Made by a program: the position numbers and the translations under genes. 64,000 nucleotides of DNA, taken from the NCBI RefSeq assembly GCF_028389875.1, contig NC_084665.1:94345435-94409434 (forward strand), given 5' to 3'. This document shows, in pieces, positions 51,501-64,000 of this stretch. This DNA is from Rhea pennata. Taxonomy: Eukaryota > Chordata > Aves > Rheiformes > Rheidae. Within the stretch, counting starts at the first letter, position 1. Every line of letters starts with the position of its first letter. The notes below the pieces were generated by a model. That model was not told the origin of the DNA and ran no database searches. It saw nothing but the letters and a program-made list of their open reading frames with translations.

Positions 51501-53339
51501 CAATCTGCAAGGCATAAACCTGAACTGTCATATGTTATTTCTGTAATACATTACAAAAAAAATGGTGCAATCCTTTACAAGCTAAAGCATGAAATACTTT
51601 TTTTTTTCTAGAAAAGAATATGAAATAGAGTTTGTGAGGGTATCTATCACAACATGGGTCCTTCCAACCCAAATGGACCACTTAAGCATAATTACAATCA
51701 AAACAAAAACACAGTGGGCTAGACAGTCCCATCCAAATATGCTATCAGGGGAAAAAGGACAAAGAAAACTACAAAAATCATTTAATGAAACTGCTCAGGG
51801 ATAAGGAGGTATTTGCCTTTTCTTTTTTTCTTTTTTTTTAAGATATCACATAAATACAATTGGATAAAAAGTCCTGAGAGCTTCAGCCTTTTGAAACTAA
51901 CAGTTTTCTCCAATTTTATATGACAATTGCAGCAACATGACAGAATCTGAAAAAAACAATACAAACTTGAAAGGGGTTAAACTACAAATTGATTGCCAAA
52001 ACCCAAATAGTTTTTCTTTCAATTTTGAACTAGAAAGAAATGTAAAGATTATCCAGACAGGATTGTGTAGAAAAAATTGAACATTGTTACTACCAGTGAA
52101 ATATATTAGGTCAGGCCATGCAAAGCCCAAGAACTTTCTATAACTAAATTCGGAATAGTTAGACTCTCATTCAACTTAGTTTGGGAAAAGTTATCTGCTA
52201 TGCAAGTGAGTTTGCACATGGCCAAATTTGCAAACTGGATTATTCTGAAAAATTTAGGTGTGTCAGTTGGCAACAGCACAACTGGCCTTAATTAAAGGAA
52301 ATTATTTCAAAGAGTGTAAAGTTAAGCCAAAATTTGGATGCATCATTTTCAGCAACCACACTGTCATTTACAGCATGACTCATTCCTTGTGCTAGCAGGA
52401 TGACATTGAGAAATGATGCAGCTGGGAATGGCAGGATTTGAAACGATTTAGAAGAAAGTTAAAGAAATGTTAGACCGACTTACCTACAACAGGAGAAATA
52501 TGTGAAATTTTCCATCTTTGGCACCATTTTTGTAGGGAGTGTCCTCAGTGAGAATCTGCAGCTCAGTAACATTAACTAGAACTGACAAGTAGTGGAGAAG
52601 TAAGGCCCATCCGTCCTGGATAGAAGAAGCCATTTGAAGGATAATACACTATTGTTGAGTTGGGCACCTAAGAGCTGAATACCCTCCAAAAAAGGTGGCC
52701 AGTTCTATCAAATAGCTTTGGTAAACCAGAGTCCTCAGAACAATAAAGTCAAAAAATACTAGAAGAATACCGTATTTCATTCATTTCCCAAAAAGGAGAC
52801 TACTGCATCCAAATTGCAGGTATCAGAGAAACTTAAAACATATAAATCTGATTTTGAAATGAAAGCACCAATTACAGAAATCATTAGAAAAAGTTGCCCA
52901 GTCAGAAGTTAAAGTATATTCAAAGTCAGAAAAGACTGAACAAAGCACAGTGAAATAATATCTGCACTGAGAAACCTAAAAGATAGTGTTTTAGGCAGAA
53001 GACTGACGTGTCTCTTGGAGCTACTGAAGAATGCTAACATAAATGTATCTGTAGGTGTTTATGGGACCCTGATGAAAATTATTAAACTGAAGTTTCCAGA
53101 AACAGATTGTCATTCATGTGAACATTGTATGATAGCTGCATAAAAGAAGCTCCAGGGTATCAATCAATCAACCAAAGAATAATATAAACAACTTCAGTAA
53201 TAAAACAGCATGTCATTCTGTGACACAGATGGAAATCAGGAATATACTTATCGTTGATGGAACTGAATTTTACAGAAAATGTGTTCAAATCCACGTTTCA
53301 GCTAAGCTAATGATGTTCTGTAATGACCCCGAACCAGCC

Positions 53340-53366
53340 ATGGTTCACCAGTATTAGGTGAACCAT
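53340..53366. repeat. Perfect 10-bp inverted repeat with 7-nt spacer
   Basis: ATGGTTCACC, a 7-base spacer AGTATTA, then GGTGAACCAT: a perfect hairpin-capable palindrome. Its origin is unknown, and no transposon body around it is recognised. Confidence 0.85.
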
Positions 53367-56300
53367 ATCAGAAAACCTCTCCTCACGATCTTCCTCAGCA
53401 GTCAGAACCTGCCCCATCATGCCTTTCCCTCTGGATCTCAATTTCTATCTTTTTAGTTCTTCTCTATCTTCTCCCCCTTGCCTCTGAAAAAACAGCAGGA
53501 CAGATAATGCATCCCATAGGCATGATCATATCTCTGGGCTAACAGCTGAACCATACTAATCTGAAACACACAGTAGGTTACATTTCAATGATAACCACAA
53601 ACTCTTTTGCTCTTTAACATATCTGAATCCTGAATCTGAATAAAATACACTTTTTTTTATTTGATCTTCCTACTAGAACACTGTCTTGAGGTGGCAGTGG
53701 GGGATAAAAATAACAAAACGTGGGAAATGATCAAATCTGCAGATTGAAGAAAAAGATATAAAGCTCCTTACATTCACTCTATAACTATAGAAGGAACTGC
53801 AGTAGCAGAATAATTAGTGATTTTTAAGAATTACAAATAGTACATGCTGCCTCTGTGAAAAGCAGAGTTTAAAAATGCAGTTAGAATTAACCTAAACAAT
53901 TTCAGAGCTTAATACAGTTGCAAGGTTACAAAAAATAGTCCCTAATCCTCATTGCCACTAAGACAGCACATAACCTTTTGTGTAAAATAAAAATTAACAT
54001 CATACTAGAAGAATTAAGCCAATCGATACTCTGAACAGACTCTCAAAGATTGTTCTATTCTTTCTGCAGGTACCACAGTAGTAGCTACTTATTAAATCTA
54101 CTAAAAGGAATGCTAATGTCATTACTGTGCAATCAGAATGCAGTGTTAGGTACAGCACCTGTCATTATGATGAATTTGTCTTGAAAAATTACAAAAATTC
54201 CAACATTTCAGAGGATGACTAACCTTCCAGAATGACAGCTGAGCTTCAGTTTGAGACAGATGTTTTATTTTTTGTTCAGGACCACTTAAATTGAAAAACA
54301 TGCATTTTTCTAACCGTGGACCAGATTTAATTCTGAAACACCTGCTACTTTATTTTTACACACACAGCTATTTGCAATCAACTAATTCAATTTAATAATT
54401 ATCAGTAGGTAATACACACAAGAATGTAGCAATGCTTCTTTAAGTCCTTTAGTAACACAGTGGCATTCTCTTTTCTCAGATTTTGTGTTCTTCTAATTAA
54501 ATAAATATAATACTGTACATTTAATGTAATTTAACATAATTGCTTGATTTATTAGGTAGGATTAAAATCACTTCAAATAATACAAAATTTATTAAAAGAT
54601 CATATTAACAATTCATATTAAAGACACAGGGCACCTAGGTCTTCAAAATGATCTCAGATGACAGCAGGAAACACATTACCAAAAATATGACAGGAAATTA
54701 TTACATATTGAATCATTAACATCAGAAAAAAATCAAATTCCATCAAAATTCAGGTGTACATATCATCTTAGTTATACTGTAATTGACATCTAGCAAATTC
54801 CTAGTTATTAGAAGTTATAACCTACATGGAATAGTAACCATAACATCAGCCACAGGACTAAAAAAGCCCCTTTTTTAATGCTCCAACTTATTTCATTAGA
54901 AGAAAGTCACTATTCTGAATCTGAGTGATTTTTTGGGAGGAGGACAGGGGGCTGGTTCTACTCGTATCAGCTTTATTACAGAGAATATGCATGATATAGC
55001 ACAGAGAAAACTTCCAAAACAATGCAGTAATTTGCAGGCTGAAAACAAACAAGCAAGCAACTCTACTGCTACTACAATTTAATGGTTTTAAGGTAGCATT
55101 CAACACAACCATTCCAGTTTCCCTGCTGATAGCAAATTAGCTGATAAGAAACTCATGCTGTGACTATTTCTGTTACTGGACTTATTTAAAGCTAACTCAG
55201 GTTCTTCTACATTCTACTGGCATACAGCCATTGCTTTAGGAAAGTTTTTAATCTTCCCATTTTGTAAATGCTTAAAAATTTGGCATTTGATTTTGTCACA
55301 GGTCCACTTCTCATTTTTAGTATAATGTATTTCAGATTCTCTACTGGAGATGGAAGAGATGAGATTATCATCATGCAGAACTATGGTTTATTTAATGCTC
55401 ATTTCAGTCCTCAGTCTTCTGGCTGATAAGAATTGAAACATTTTGAAATGCTTAATCCTAAAGGATTAACTAGAATTTTCCCACCTACTATTCCTCAGTG
55501 CAGTACAAGGTCAGTCTTTGGACATCAGCAATGTCATTGTCAATCTGTATGTTGCTTTACCTTCCCATGAAGATAGCTTTCTTGATAGCTCTAATCTCTT
55601 TTCAGAATAAAACACACCTCAAGCACGATTCCAAACCACTGCCACTCATTGCTCCCAAGTGACATAGCAATTACCCAGCAAGCAGGAAGTAATCTTACCT
55701 ATGTGTTTCCCTGCTCTCTCTCCACAACGTCAACCGAGTGATATTACCTCAAGGTTATTAAACTGAATGTTCACTTATAGATGAAGGCACTTAGTCTCTA
55801 GGTTCTCGAGTGATCTTAATACTCCTTTTCTTAAGGAAGAACCTACGATCTGCAGAGCCTTCTCCTCTTCTTTGGTAGGAAACTGGTCTTTTTTTTCTCC
55901 AACCACAAAAAAAAATTAACCTACTGTGAAAGACTATCATGAGCAGCATCCTTGAGAAGGGGGAAGAATAAGAGGGGTTCAGGATGACAGTAAGGAAAAC
56001 TAAATTGAACAGCTGCTGACCATGGTAATAAAATTCTGTGCATTCAGACACAGAACATATGCACTTCCAAAAGAAGGGATTATAGCCAAAACTCAAAAAA
56101 AGTAAATTAGAAGAGAAATGAAACAGGCCTCTTGGGCGTATCTGCAATGTGAGAGAGCTATCTCATGGAACTTTTCTCGAACTAGATCTTCATGTGGGTG
56201 ACACTGTTACCACTATTCCTGTGGATCAAACTGTGGCTGTACATATGGAACAGCCAAGAAGTGTGTCCTTTTAAAGATGATCTATGTACCTGGATTCTTG

Positions 56301-58526
56301 TGTTTGTCGTTAAGCCAAGGGATCTTAATATGGTTCTAAAATCCTTAATAAAATGAAAGATTTCATCCTCTCTGTTATTAGAAAGAATTAAGTTATGAAA
56401 AGGTAGATCACCATGGAGGAATGCATTTCTCTAGGTAAACAAAACTAAAATAGGGGATGTTCCACATAAGAAACATAAAACTTTTTGTTTGAGAGGGAGT
56501 ATCCGTGCATCCATTGCTGCCTGTAACATCCTTACAATGAACGAACAGGCCTTGGAAATAGTATTTTTCTGAATGTCACTATGAAACAGGAATTGGTTCA
56601 GGGGTCCATTAATGAAGAACTTTGAATTTGTACTGGATTAGGGAGCCTGGTAATTAGACTAAAGAAGCTTATGGCATCCACAGCTTCTCAATTTTGTTGT
56701 CATGTCTCTGGTCTTATCTCTAGAACTTGACCATTTTACTTTCTAATCCATCATCTTCTTCCTGTGTGGTCACAGAAGTACCAATAAAGTCCCCCCACCC
56801 CCAAATCCAAATGAAAAGTCAGTCTATCTTGGTATCTTTTCATTTGTGTATTTATTATAGCTTGAAACTGGAGACTTTCATAATGACACTGCCAGCTCTA
56901 AGATGGTCTTATTAATAGAAGTATCTTGTTGACATTTGATGACAAAGGATGTATTCTCCAAAAGGCATCTTATCATCAAACAACTAGAATTAGTCTTTTA
57001 GCTAGTCATTCAGTGATCATTCTCAGGGTAGGAAAAAAAAACTCCTCCCAGATGCATACAGAATACATCAGTTCAGCTGTGAAATACTCCCTCTTATGAC
57101 TTTCATGAAGAAGAAAAGTAACTTTCTAGAAGAACCTGTAGTAATACAAAGATCTCGCAGCATTTCCATTGAATAACTCATTGCTATCCTGAATATACTA
57201 ATACGAATGTATTAGACCACATAAAGCCATGGTAAGGAGGTGATGTGAGTGGACAATCTGGAATTCCAAATCCTCATCTTTTTTTGTACTGAGACTATTG
57301 AGTCTCTACAGAGTGTTTGAAGTACATAGTTTATCCTACGCACATACTCATTCAACAACTGAAAAGAGGAACTGAGAGTGGTTCAGAGAGTGAGAGCGGT
57401 AGAGTCACTGTGCTCCTGTGAAATCAGAAGCAAGGTAGGTGTGGTACTAAGGAGCATCATGGTCTGAGGAAAAAAAAAGTGTCTCGGTACACAAATCCCC
57501 AAGTCATCTAGTCAATAACAAGGTGAGCTAAAAGAATCCAAGAAGTTCCAAGGATAATTCTCCCAATATATCATGACGTTTCAATAGCAAGAAGAGAAGT
57601 GATGCCAGACATGGCATATGCAACTTCTGCTAGAGCTGAAGCATGAGACACAACACTCTTGATTAAAATCAATGGGGTTTTTATTTGTCTTTGAGTTAAC
57701 TGACAACTACAGTAACAGCAGCAGCTGTTAATTCCATAGCTTTGTGAATTTCTTAATGAAAGAAATAAGTAGTAGTAACTGTAAAGGTAGCTTTCTGCTC
57801 TTTTCTCTCAGTAGTTGCAAATCATTCTTTGGGATGAACATCTCTCCTTTCATAACTCTCTCTGAACTCCAAGTTCATATTGCCTGCCTTAAGTTACAGC
57901 TTTACTATCAAACAAAATTGAACAGTAGCAACAACAGAAAGAATATTGTACTATTAGCAGGAAAAATAGTGTCCTATAATTCATTCATTCTAACAGTATG
58001 GAGAGTCAGAAGGTCAACAGAACATTCTTCCTGAACCAGTGCTGTTTGTCACCACATAGTCATCTGTACTGGTTAGAAAAAAAATTAAGAGATCAGGTGG
58101 GTAGCACTCAAAATATTTTTATGGAAATAATCCATATCCTTTGTACCTGGAAGTAACCACTATTTGAAGATGGGAGACTACTGCAGCAAGGAAACTTGTT
58201 CCACTCATATCTGGTCTTCTGGACCATTTGTCCAAGTGCCCCATTTTCCTTCTGAGAAACTTAAAACAGCTTTGGAAACATTCAGAAACATTAAGTGAGT
58301 TTTTTTTTTTCCCAAAGCTACTGCAACTTTTGAATTCTTTAGCACATTTAGGAATTCTTGTATAAATTACAGCGGGCTTTGATGACATTTTGGGAGAACA
58401 AGATAAAGGTTAGAATCACTCTACCTCCTGAACCTACTTTTTTATTCACTCTTTAGGATCCATTAGATGTTGATTTTCAGAGAATCATGAAGTATTGGCT
58501 GAAAATGACTGTCTTAGAGTGAAACA

Positions 58527-58565
58527 CACTTGAAGTGGTACCAGTAGACACCACTTGAAGTGGTA
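58527..58565. repeat. Duplicated palindromic CACTTGAAGTGGTA motif
   Basis: CACTTGAAGTGGTA occurs at 58527-58540 and again at 58552-58565, a 25-bp period. Each copy is centred on a palindrome, ACTTGAAGT in the first and CCACTTGAAGTGG in the second. The second contains TCAAGTGG on the minus strand, which resembles an NK2-family homeodomain site. The duplication is certain, but any regulatory role is only inferred. Confidence 0.85.
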
Positions 58566-58725
58566 TCAAAGATAAAGAGTTAAGCAGAGAGGAAACAAAG
58601 ACTACAGAGAACTGGCTCATATGACAAGTATTTTCATGGAATATGCACATACAGTGATTAGCTATAAAGTTGCAGGCACAGGTTAATGTGATGACAACAA
58701 TGACAATTAGAGAACATTTGCTTCA

Positions 58726-58761
58726 CTCTGCAAGTGTGCAAAACTCTGCAAGTGTGTAAAA
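58726..58761. repeat. Tandem duplication of an 18-bp unit
   Basis: The unit CTCTGCAAGTGTG(C/T)AAAA is present twice head to tail with a single mismatch, a recent local duplication. Confidence 0.92.
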
Positions 58762-58869
58762 CTAGGTATTACCTTGAATAAAAGTATCCTTTTATCAGAT
58801 GCAAGTTTCTTACCTGCAGTTTTTAATGCCATCTAGTTCTTCATAATGATAAAGCATAAAGAAGACTCA

Positions 58870-59050
58870 GTTTATCTTCTTTACATTGTACATTATTTTG
58901 TGTACTTCTATCATACCCCCTCATTTGTTTCCTCTTTAAATCACAAATCTTTCTCAGAATAGATAACTTTAAATGTCTCTAAATTTGCTACTCCTACCTG
59001 AACCCTTTCTATTTTGCTACATATTTTCTGAGAAGACATTATCATCTGAC
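58870..59050 (-). mobile_element. Possible old CR1/L3-like LINE scrap
   Basis: 'tgtacttctatcatacccc' followed by 'ctcatttgtttcctctttaa' at about 58900-58938 resembles the antisense CR1/L3 segment just 3' of the RT domain. A poorer match continues to about 59050. The copy is heavily decayed, and the call rests on one good block. Confidence 0.45.
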
Positions 59051-59746
59051 AAAATTTACTGCAACTGATCATTCTTACCTTTATCAGTTTATCTGATAAT
59101 GCTAAAATATTCTAGAATAGTTGCTCTGCATGGAAATAAAGTAGCCACAAGCATATTTTCTGTGCTTGGTAAACAGCACAGAATTAAATCTAAAGAACTA
59201 ATTCTTAAGTGCAAAACAAAATAATATATATCACAGTTATGAATAGAATTACAATAACTAAAACCCTCAGAATTTGAATCTGTATAGCTAACATCAACTT
59301 CCTACAATAACTGATCAAAGAATAATGACAAAATACTTGCAGTGGTTTTTAATTTACTACTCTCGCACTGCATTATGATCTGTTTTGGGTTTAAAACTGT
59401 CCTTAATTGCATATTAAGAGAAGGCAATATGTGCAACAAGATTTGATTAATACAACTGTATTTCACATTTTCTACCGAAAAAAATCTACACTGGCTCACC
59501 TAGAAAATGAGCTCATAACAAAGGCCCACTTCATGCAAATTAGCACATTAATATTCTACACAGACTGTAATTGCAGTTATACTGTTTTTTATAATATTCA
59601 TGTTTGTAAGCAGTTTTGAATATAAGTCAATTGCCTTTTTTTTTGTTGTTGTTGTTTTTTGAAAAGTTCTCCTTGCATTTATATTAAATGCCTTTGAGAA
59701 GACAGCCACTGCCTGGCGGAAATAATTTTGCAGGAACATTAAGTAC

Positions 59747-59771
59747 TTTTTTTTTTTTTTTTTTTTTTTTT
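59747..59771. repeat. 25-base poly-T tract
   Basis: An uninterrupted run of 25 T. It is the longest of several A/T homopolymers clustered between 59630 and 59860, including a TTG repeat just before it and (T)n(A)n palindromes just after it. Confidence 0.95.
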
Positions 59772-60483
59772 AAGTCACATTTGACTTAGCGCTAGTCTGA
59801 CAGCATTTCTATTGTCTTTATTTTTTAAAAAATCATTTTTTTAAAAAAAACTTAAATAATTCAAGTTTAGTGGTTATTCTAGTAGCTGCAGTATTCATTA
59901 AAGAGACAGACAACTGAGTTCTGAATTGCTTTACAAAGGTACAGCACTATAATTAAACCATTAAAACTTATTGACACAAATGCTTAAACATTAATGCAAA
60001 TGTGATAATCTATTTTAAGATCTCTGCAAACTGTTTCTTTTCTATTTCCAACTTGAAAAGAAAGAAATAAGGTGCTTCAACTGAAGAAACTACTTTGGGT
60101 CTGGAAATTGCAATCCCTAAAGCTTGAGTTACATAGAAAAGTAAAATTTAAGAAACATTAATCTCTTCAACTTTTCCTAATTCTTAGAATAGGTCTTTCT
60201 TGCTCACTGTAGTTATTGCTGTCAAGCCTATGCTGAAATATTCATCTCTCTCCCAGCGCTATCAGAAGCTTGGGAGTTTCAAACTAAACACACAACTAAA
60301 ACACTGTGATATTTCTTCAGTTATGTTTCTCTGTGATACAACATTTCATCTTACAGTGAAAAACAATTTATATTGTTTTGTATTTTTTAATATCAAGAAA
60401 CACAGAAGGTACAAAATACAAATACTTAATAAAAATGAGTAACAGTTTTGCTTTTAAACATAGTCAGCCATAACTGAAAAGTT

Positions 60484-60499
60484 AAAAAAAAAAAAAAAA
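60484..60499. repeat. 16-base poly-A tract
   Basis: A run of 16 A with no recognisable element attached. Confidence 0.9.
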
Positions 60500-62134
60500 G
60501 CCAAATGGACAGTGATTGACTAGCCCACTTTGTATATCCTAAATACAAAATCACATTTATTGCTCAGTCACCATCCCCAGTGACTCCCAGAGAATTCAGA
60601 ACTGTACAGTGACTGGAGGAAAAAAAAATCTTTTTCTTTCTTTCTCTCTAAATACTATATTGCCTTCTAGGAGAAGAAAGTCCTATGAGGCATGCATCTT
60701 TAAATACAATACAACTAGTAAAAAGCTGAGATTTTCTATTCTAGGATTTTCCTGCTTTCTTACAGGAATTACAAGAGAAGTGGCTGATAAGAAGTTTGAA
60801 AGTATGAATGAAGTACTGCAAATTTGTTAAATTTGGTCACTCTCTGCAAAGAATGAGATTGACACAGAGAATCCTATTTCAGAGCATCAGGTAGGAGAGA
60901 CAGTCAAGGCAAATATCACTGGTAAGAGAAGGCAGTACTTTTTGAGAGTTTATTTTCCTAAACATCAAAAACTGAGGGATTTATGCCTTAAAAAGGCCCA
61001 TAATAAAAAATTACTGATACAAAGTAAGGCTTACTGAAGTAGAAGAAAAATGATGACCCCTCAAATAAAAGGAAAACCAATTATGCTTAAGTAAACAAAT
61101 TTTCAATTCTTGTTTTACATACTTATCCTATTATTTTAAAGGAAAGTCTTCTGTACTCAGCAACTGTGTTTATTCTATGAAATTATAAATCCAAATGTTT
61201 AATGCAATTTGACTGAAATCTGAATCTTCTGCAGATTGCAAAAGGCTCAAAAGGCTCTTGATCTGGTCTTTAACTTTTGAGTTAAAATGGGGCTAGCAGC
61301 ACACAGAACGTGACTAGAACACAAAATGGCCAAGATTTGATCATTTTCAACTATCTTAAGTGATACTGCAGACATTTGTAACACTTCTTTCAAATGAGTT
61401 CTAATAAAAAGTTTGTGCTTATCAGCTCTTCTTTTTTCTGAAATAGAAATTATAACAAATATATAATAAATACCAAAACAAATTAACATTTAGTTAATAC
61501 TATTGATTCAGGTTGATTCAACACAAAACTAAGTGCTTGGACAATTGCTTACACTTTCTTCATCACTTATCTAGCTTACTATAGAATATTTTGTTTTTAA
61601 AAAAAATAAAATATTTTTCTAGTATTTGTATTGAATGGCATCTGTTAGAACTTTATATTCAGAAATCCATTTTAATCTCTGAAACATATTGGCTGGTACC
61701 ATATTTTACTCTTGCCACAAAGGACATTGCTTAATTTTTTGCAGGTTTTTCAAACACATATATTCCTCTATGTAATCTGAGTGAAGAAAGAAAAAAAGAG
61801 GGGGGAGAGAAAAGGTTTTCTAACTTGCTAGGTGTCAGACTTGAGTTCATTTGTAGACTCTCTATCTGTTCATTGAGTTCATTGTGTAGACTATGTTTAA
61901 AAAAAAACAATATTGCTGGTCACTTTATGCAGCTATAATACTATCACAGCATATTCTACCAGTCCTGATTTTTTTTTAACTGTTACTTCTAAGCAACAGT
62001 ATTCAGATAAAGAAAATAACCACAACCTATTACCAATTTAGAGAAGAAAAATAATTGTAAACAATGAATAGAATTAATAATAGTTTTCAGATTAGATGTA
62101 TTAACAAAGGAATATTTAAATACTGCTTCTGGAA

Positions 62135-62190
62135 AATTCAATTGCAATGATTCTTTCTGACCTTAGAATCTATGAATCTATGAATCAATA
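62135..62190 (+). mobile_element. Small CR1/L3-like 3' tail fragment
   Basis: 'gattctttctgaccttagaa' followed by two AATCTATG-type units is the sense-strand 3' terminus of an old CR1-clade LINE with its characteristic 8-bp tail repeats. Little of the upstream body is recognisable. Confidence 0.55.
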
Positions 62191-62511
62191 ATATAATTTA
62201 ACTTTCAAATGCATTTAAAATTGTTTGCAAGGAATTTTAGATGTACATTCTGAAACTGGAATGTATGTTAAAACACATTTAAAGAACAGCATTTATGACA
62301 GAAATATTTAAAAATAAGCAATAAATAGCAAAAACCACTTGAATATTATTTTTCATTAACATAATACAACCCAGAACAGTACATATTCTCTGAAATGCTA
62401 TTCAAGTAAACACAGCTGTAAGCTACCCATTATTCAGATTCTCACATATACACATAAGCGCCACTGTATCTGAGCACAACTCTATGATTAATCAAAAGTC
62501 TCTACTAATTA

Positions 62512-62533
62512 AAACTAAACTAAACTAAACTAA
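62512..62533. repeat. (AAACT)n short tandem repeat
   Basis: About four units of AAACT in direct succession. Confidence 0.85.
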
Positions 62534-63169
62534 TTGTTTAGTCCAGTCTTCAGCTACATTTTCTCCCTATTCTTGAGATCTTTCTTAAAATTACTTTCTT
62601 CAGTTCTGTGGATAAGGAATATATACACAGACATTACAGTGAATACTTAATATATGCTGGGCTATCAAAAGCAATCTGTTTGATAAATACAGTATTCACA
62701 GGACTCCAAATATGGAAATCCCAAGAGGCTTCCTCTGACGCAAACAAGTCATTTCTGTGCAAAAATTACCCCTTCAAAATCCTTGCCAGGACATATCTTA
62801 TCTATACCCTGAGTTGCATTACTGCTTGAAGAAGAGAGTTTTAACTTCCTATACTTTGAAATCCTGATTTGGGGGCATGTTTGTAAGTTCTCTAGAATAA
62901 GAGTCAAAGTTTTGCAAATTTTAGCCAAAACCTCTTTCCTGATGTACTAGCATGCTTTCAAACATTATTAAAGTCATTAATAACAAGATCATCATTACAC
63001 CAACCCCCTCCCCCCCAAATTAGCACTCGCAAATTTAATTGGAACAGTACCTCAATTTCTCCCAAAACTCAGAACCAGCTGTGAACAAGCAATGGAGTTC
63101 TCTTCTTCCTTTCCTTTTAACTGATTCAAATTTTGACCATAATTATCTATGTTAATATAATACATAACT

Positions 63170-63645
63170 AAGAGCAGAGAGTTCAGATTTAGGGCTGAAA
63201 GGGTCCTCAAGAGATCGATTTCTAGACTCTGTTCCTACCTTGAGGCAGGTTCAAATATACACAAGTCATCCACAAAAGATATTCATTGCATCTGTACTTG
63301 GAAACGTACAGTAAAGGAGAAGGGAATCTTCAGCCTTGCCTGTTCCTGAGCGCTCTAGCTACCCATCCTAGAAGCATCCAACATCTTCTTCGAAAAAGTT
63401 AGATAGTCTGTTTCAAGGGTTTAATCATTTTAACACGTAAAAAGTTTCTCATAACACCTAACTTTAAACACCAAATGCATTTCCTTTTTTTCACTCTAGG
63501 AACCCTACAGGACTATTCCTTGTACAGTAACTTTTTACACTCTAAAAGACTATTACTACTGCTCTTCCTCCTCAGTCATCTCTTTTTTAGAGCATGTGAT
63601 TCCAGCACCTTCAACACTTTATGGAAGTTTATATTTTGTTAATAC
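63170..63645 (-). mobile_element. Old CR1/L3-like LINE 3' region
   Basis: The left end, 'agggctgaaagggtcctcaa' followed by 'gagatc' (about 63193-63217), matches the antisense CR1 3' terminus. The segment 'gggtttaatcattttaacac' followed by 'gtaaaaagtttctc' (about 63417-63452), then 'cacctaactttaaa' (about 63456-63470), matches the antisense of the post-RT region. A further degraded match runs to 'ctcctcagtcatctcttttt' (about 63569-63588). Family order is kept, but decay is strong and all frames are closed. Confidence 0.6.
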
Positions 63646-64000
63646 CTCAATATACATTAGAGACACACATAAAAATCTAGTGCAAATTTCCTATTAGGCA
63701 AAAAAATGCTCTGTGTTTCAGTGTACTTTTAAATATATCATTCAGTTAAAAAATATTACATGAAAACAAGTTACCAAAAATCATTATTTTTAGAAAACAG
63801 AATGCATTCTTGATATTTAGATCAATGGGTTCTTTACACTGCAACTTGTCTACTGACATAATAACATGAACTTTAATGAATGTTGGGCAACATTCCATGC
63901 TTCTCATTATAAAACACCTTTTACAGTTTAGTCTATTCATTAATACTAAGGAAAACAGATAAAAGTTGAGCAAAATATTAATCTTACACAATTTAAAGAG

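Larger units (their letters stand above)
45593..64000 (-). other. MEI4: Probable last intron of MEI4, no further exon found
   Basis: The 18.4 kb upstream (minus sense) of the terminal exon has no frame resembling the preceding MEI4 segment. The intron is therefore likely to run off the window, in keeping with the large introns of vertebrate MEI4 genes. Its contents are AT-rich DNA, decayed CR1 pieces, simple repeats and a GC-richer patch at about 48880-49120. Frames such as 46708-46923, 55791-56147, 58119-58388 and 61247-61489 have no recognised homology. An unannotated nested gene or small exon cannot be excluded by eye. Confidence 0.65.

Noticed and set aside
55791..56147. 118-codon minus-strand frame in the intron
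   Set aside because: The composition is Phe/Ser/Leu-rich as expected from antisense A-rich DNA. No domain, no splice context and no family resemblance.
58119..58388. 89-codon minus-strand Cys/Ser-rich frame
   Set aside because: No recognisable motif and no splice signals. Length is within chance for this much sequence.
61247..61489. 80-codon minus-strand frame preceded by a TTTCTATTTCAG-like acceptor
   Set aside because: The acceptor is plausible, but the peptide ends at a stop with no family match and does not fit any MEI4 region.

Overview
This window looks like AT-rich nuclear DNA from a bird. The main evidence is a set of CR1 LINE copies of different ages, including the typical avian CR1 3' end (GGAAGGGACC...CATCTAGTCCAACCC when read antisense), together with sparse coding content and long introns. 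No bacterial, organellar or viral gene organisation is visible. The species cannot be fixed from the sequence. Most open frames here are chance frames or run through CR1 remnants.

Only one protein-coding gene segment is well supported. It is the terminal exon of MEI4, the meiotic double-strand-break factor, on the minus strand (coding 45565 to 45314). A strong splice acceptor precedes it and a candidate poly(A) signal lies at 45117-45122. The rest of MEI4 must lie at higher coordinates, so 45.57-64 kb reads as its last intron. I found no second exon there. The region from 1 to 45.1 kb is then intergenic DNA downstream of the MEI4 3' end.

Layout: 1-3.9 kb has no gene. A CR1/L3-like RT remnant (minus) lies at 3.9-5.2 kb and is interrupted by an (AAAG)n microsatellite. 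A short CpG-dense island with E-box, ETS and AP-1 matches sits at 6.2-6.8 kb and is the best candidate for an unannotated promoter. A long CR1 (minus) is at 11.9-13.2 kb, a CR1-like RT fragment (plus) at 18.7-19.0 kb, and two abutting CR1 3' ends (minus) at 22.3-23.0 kb. At 33.8-34.46 kb an old CR1 (plus) is split by a compact minus-strand insertion made of a 73-nt tRNA-Phe(GAA)-like head joined to a CR1 3' tail. An old CR1 (minus) is at 39.05-39.37 kb and another CR1 (plus) at 39.67-40.5 kb. MEI4 follows at 45.1-64 kb, with further CR1 scraps, simple repeats and a possible degraded Harbinger-like transposase patch in the intron.

The most interesting item is the composite at 34.1-34.3 kb. It has the architecture of a CR1-mobilised, tRNA-derived SINE. 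Its two ends coincide with the break in the older CR1, which supports its having inserted as one unit.
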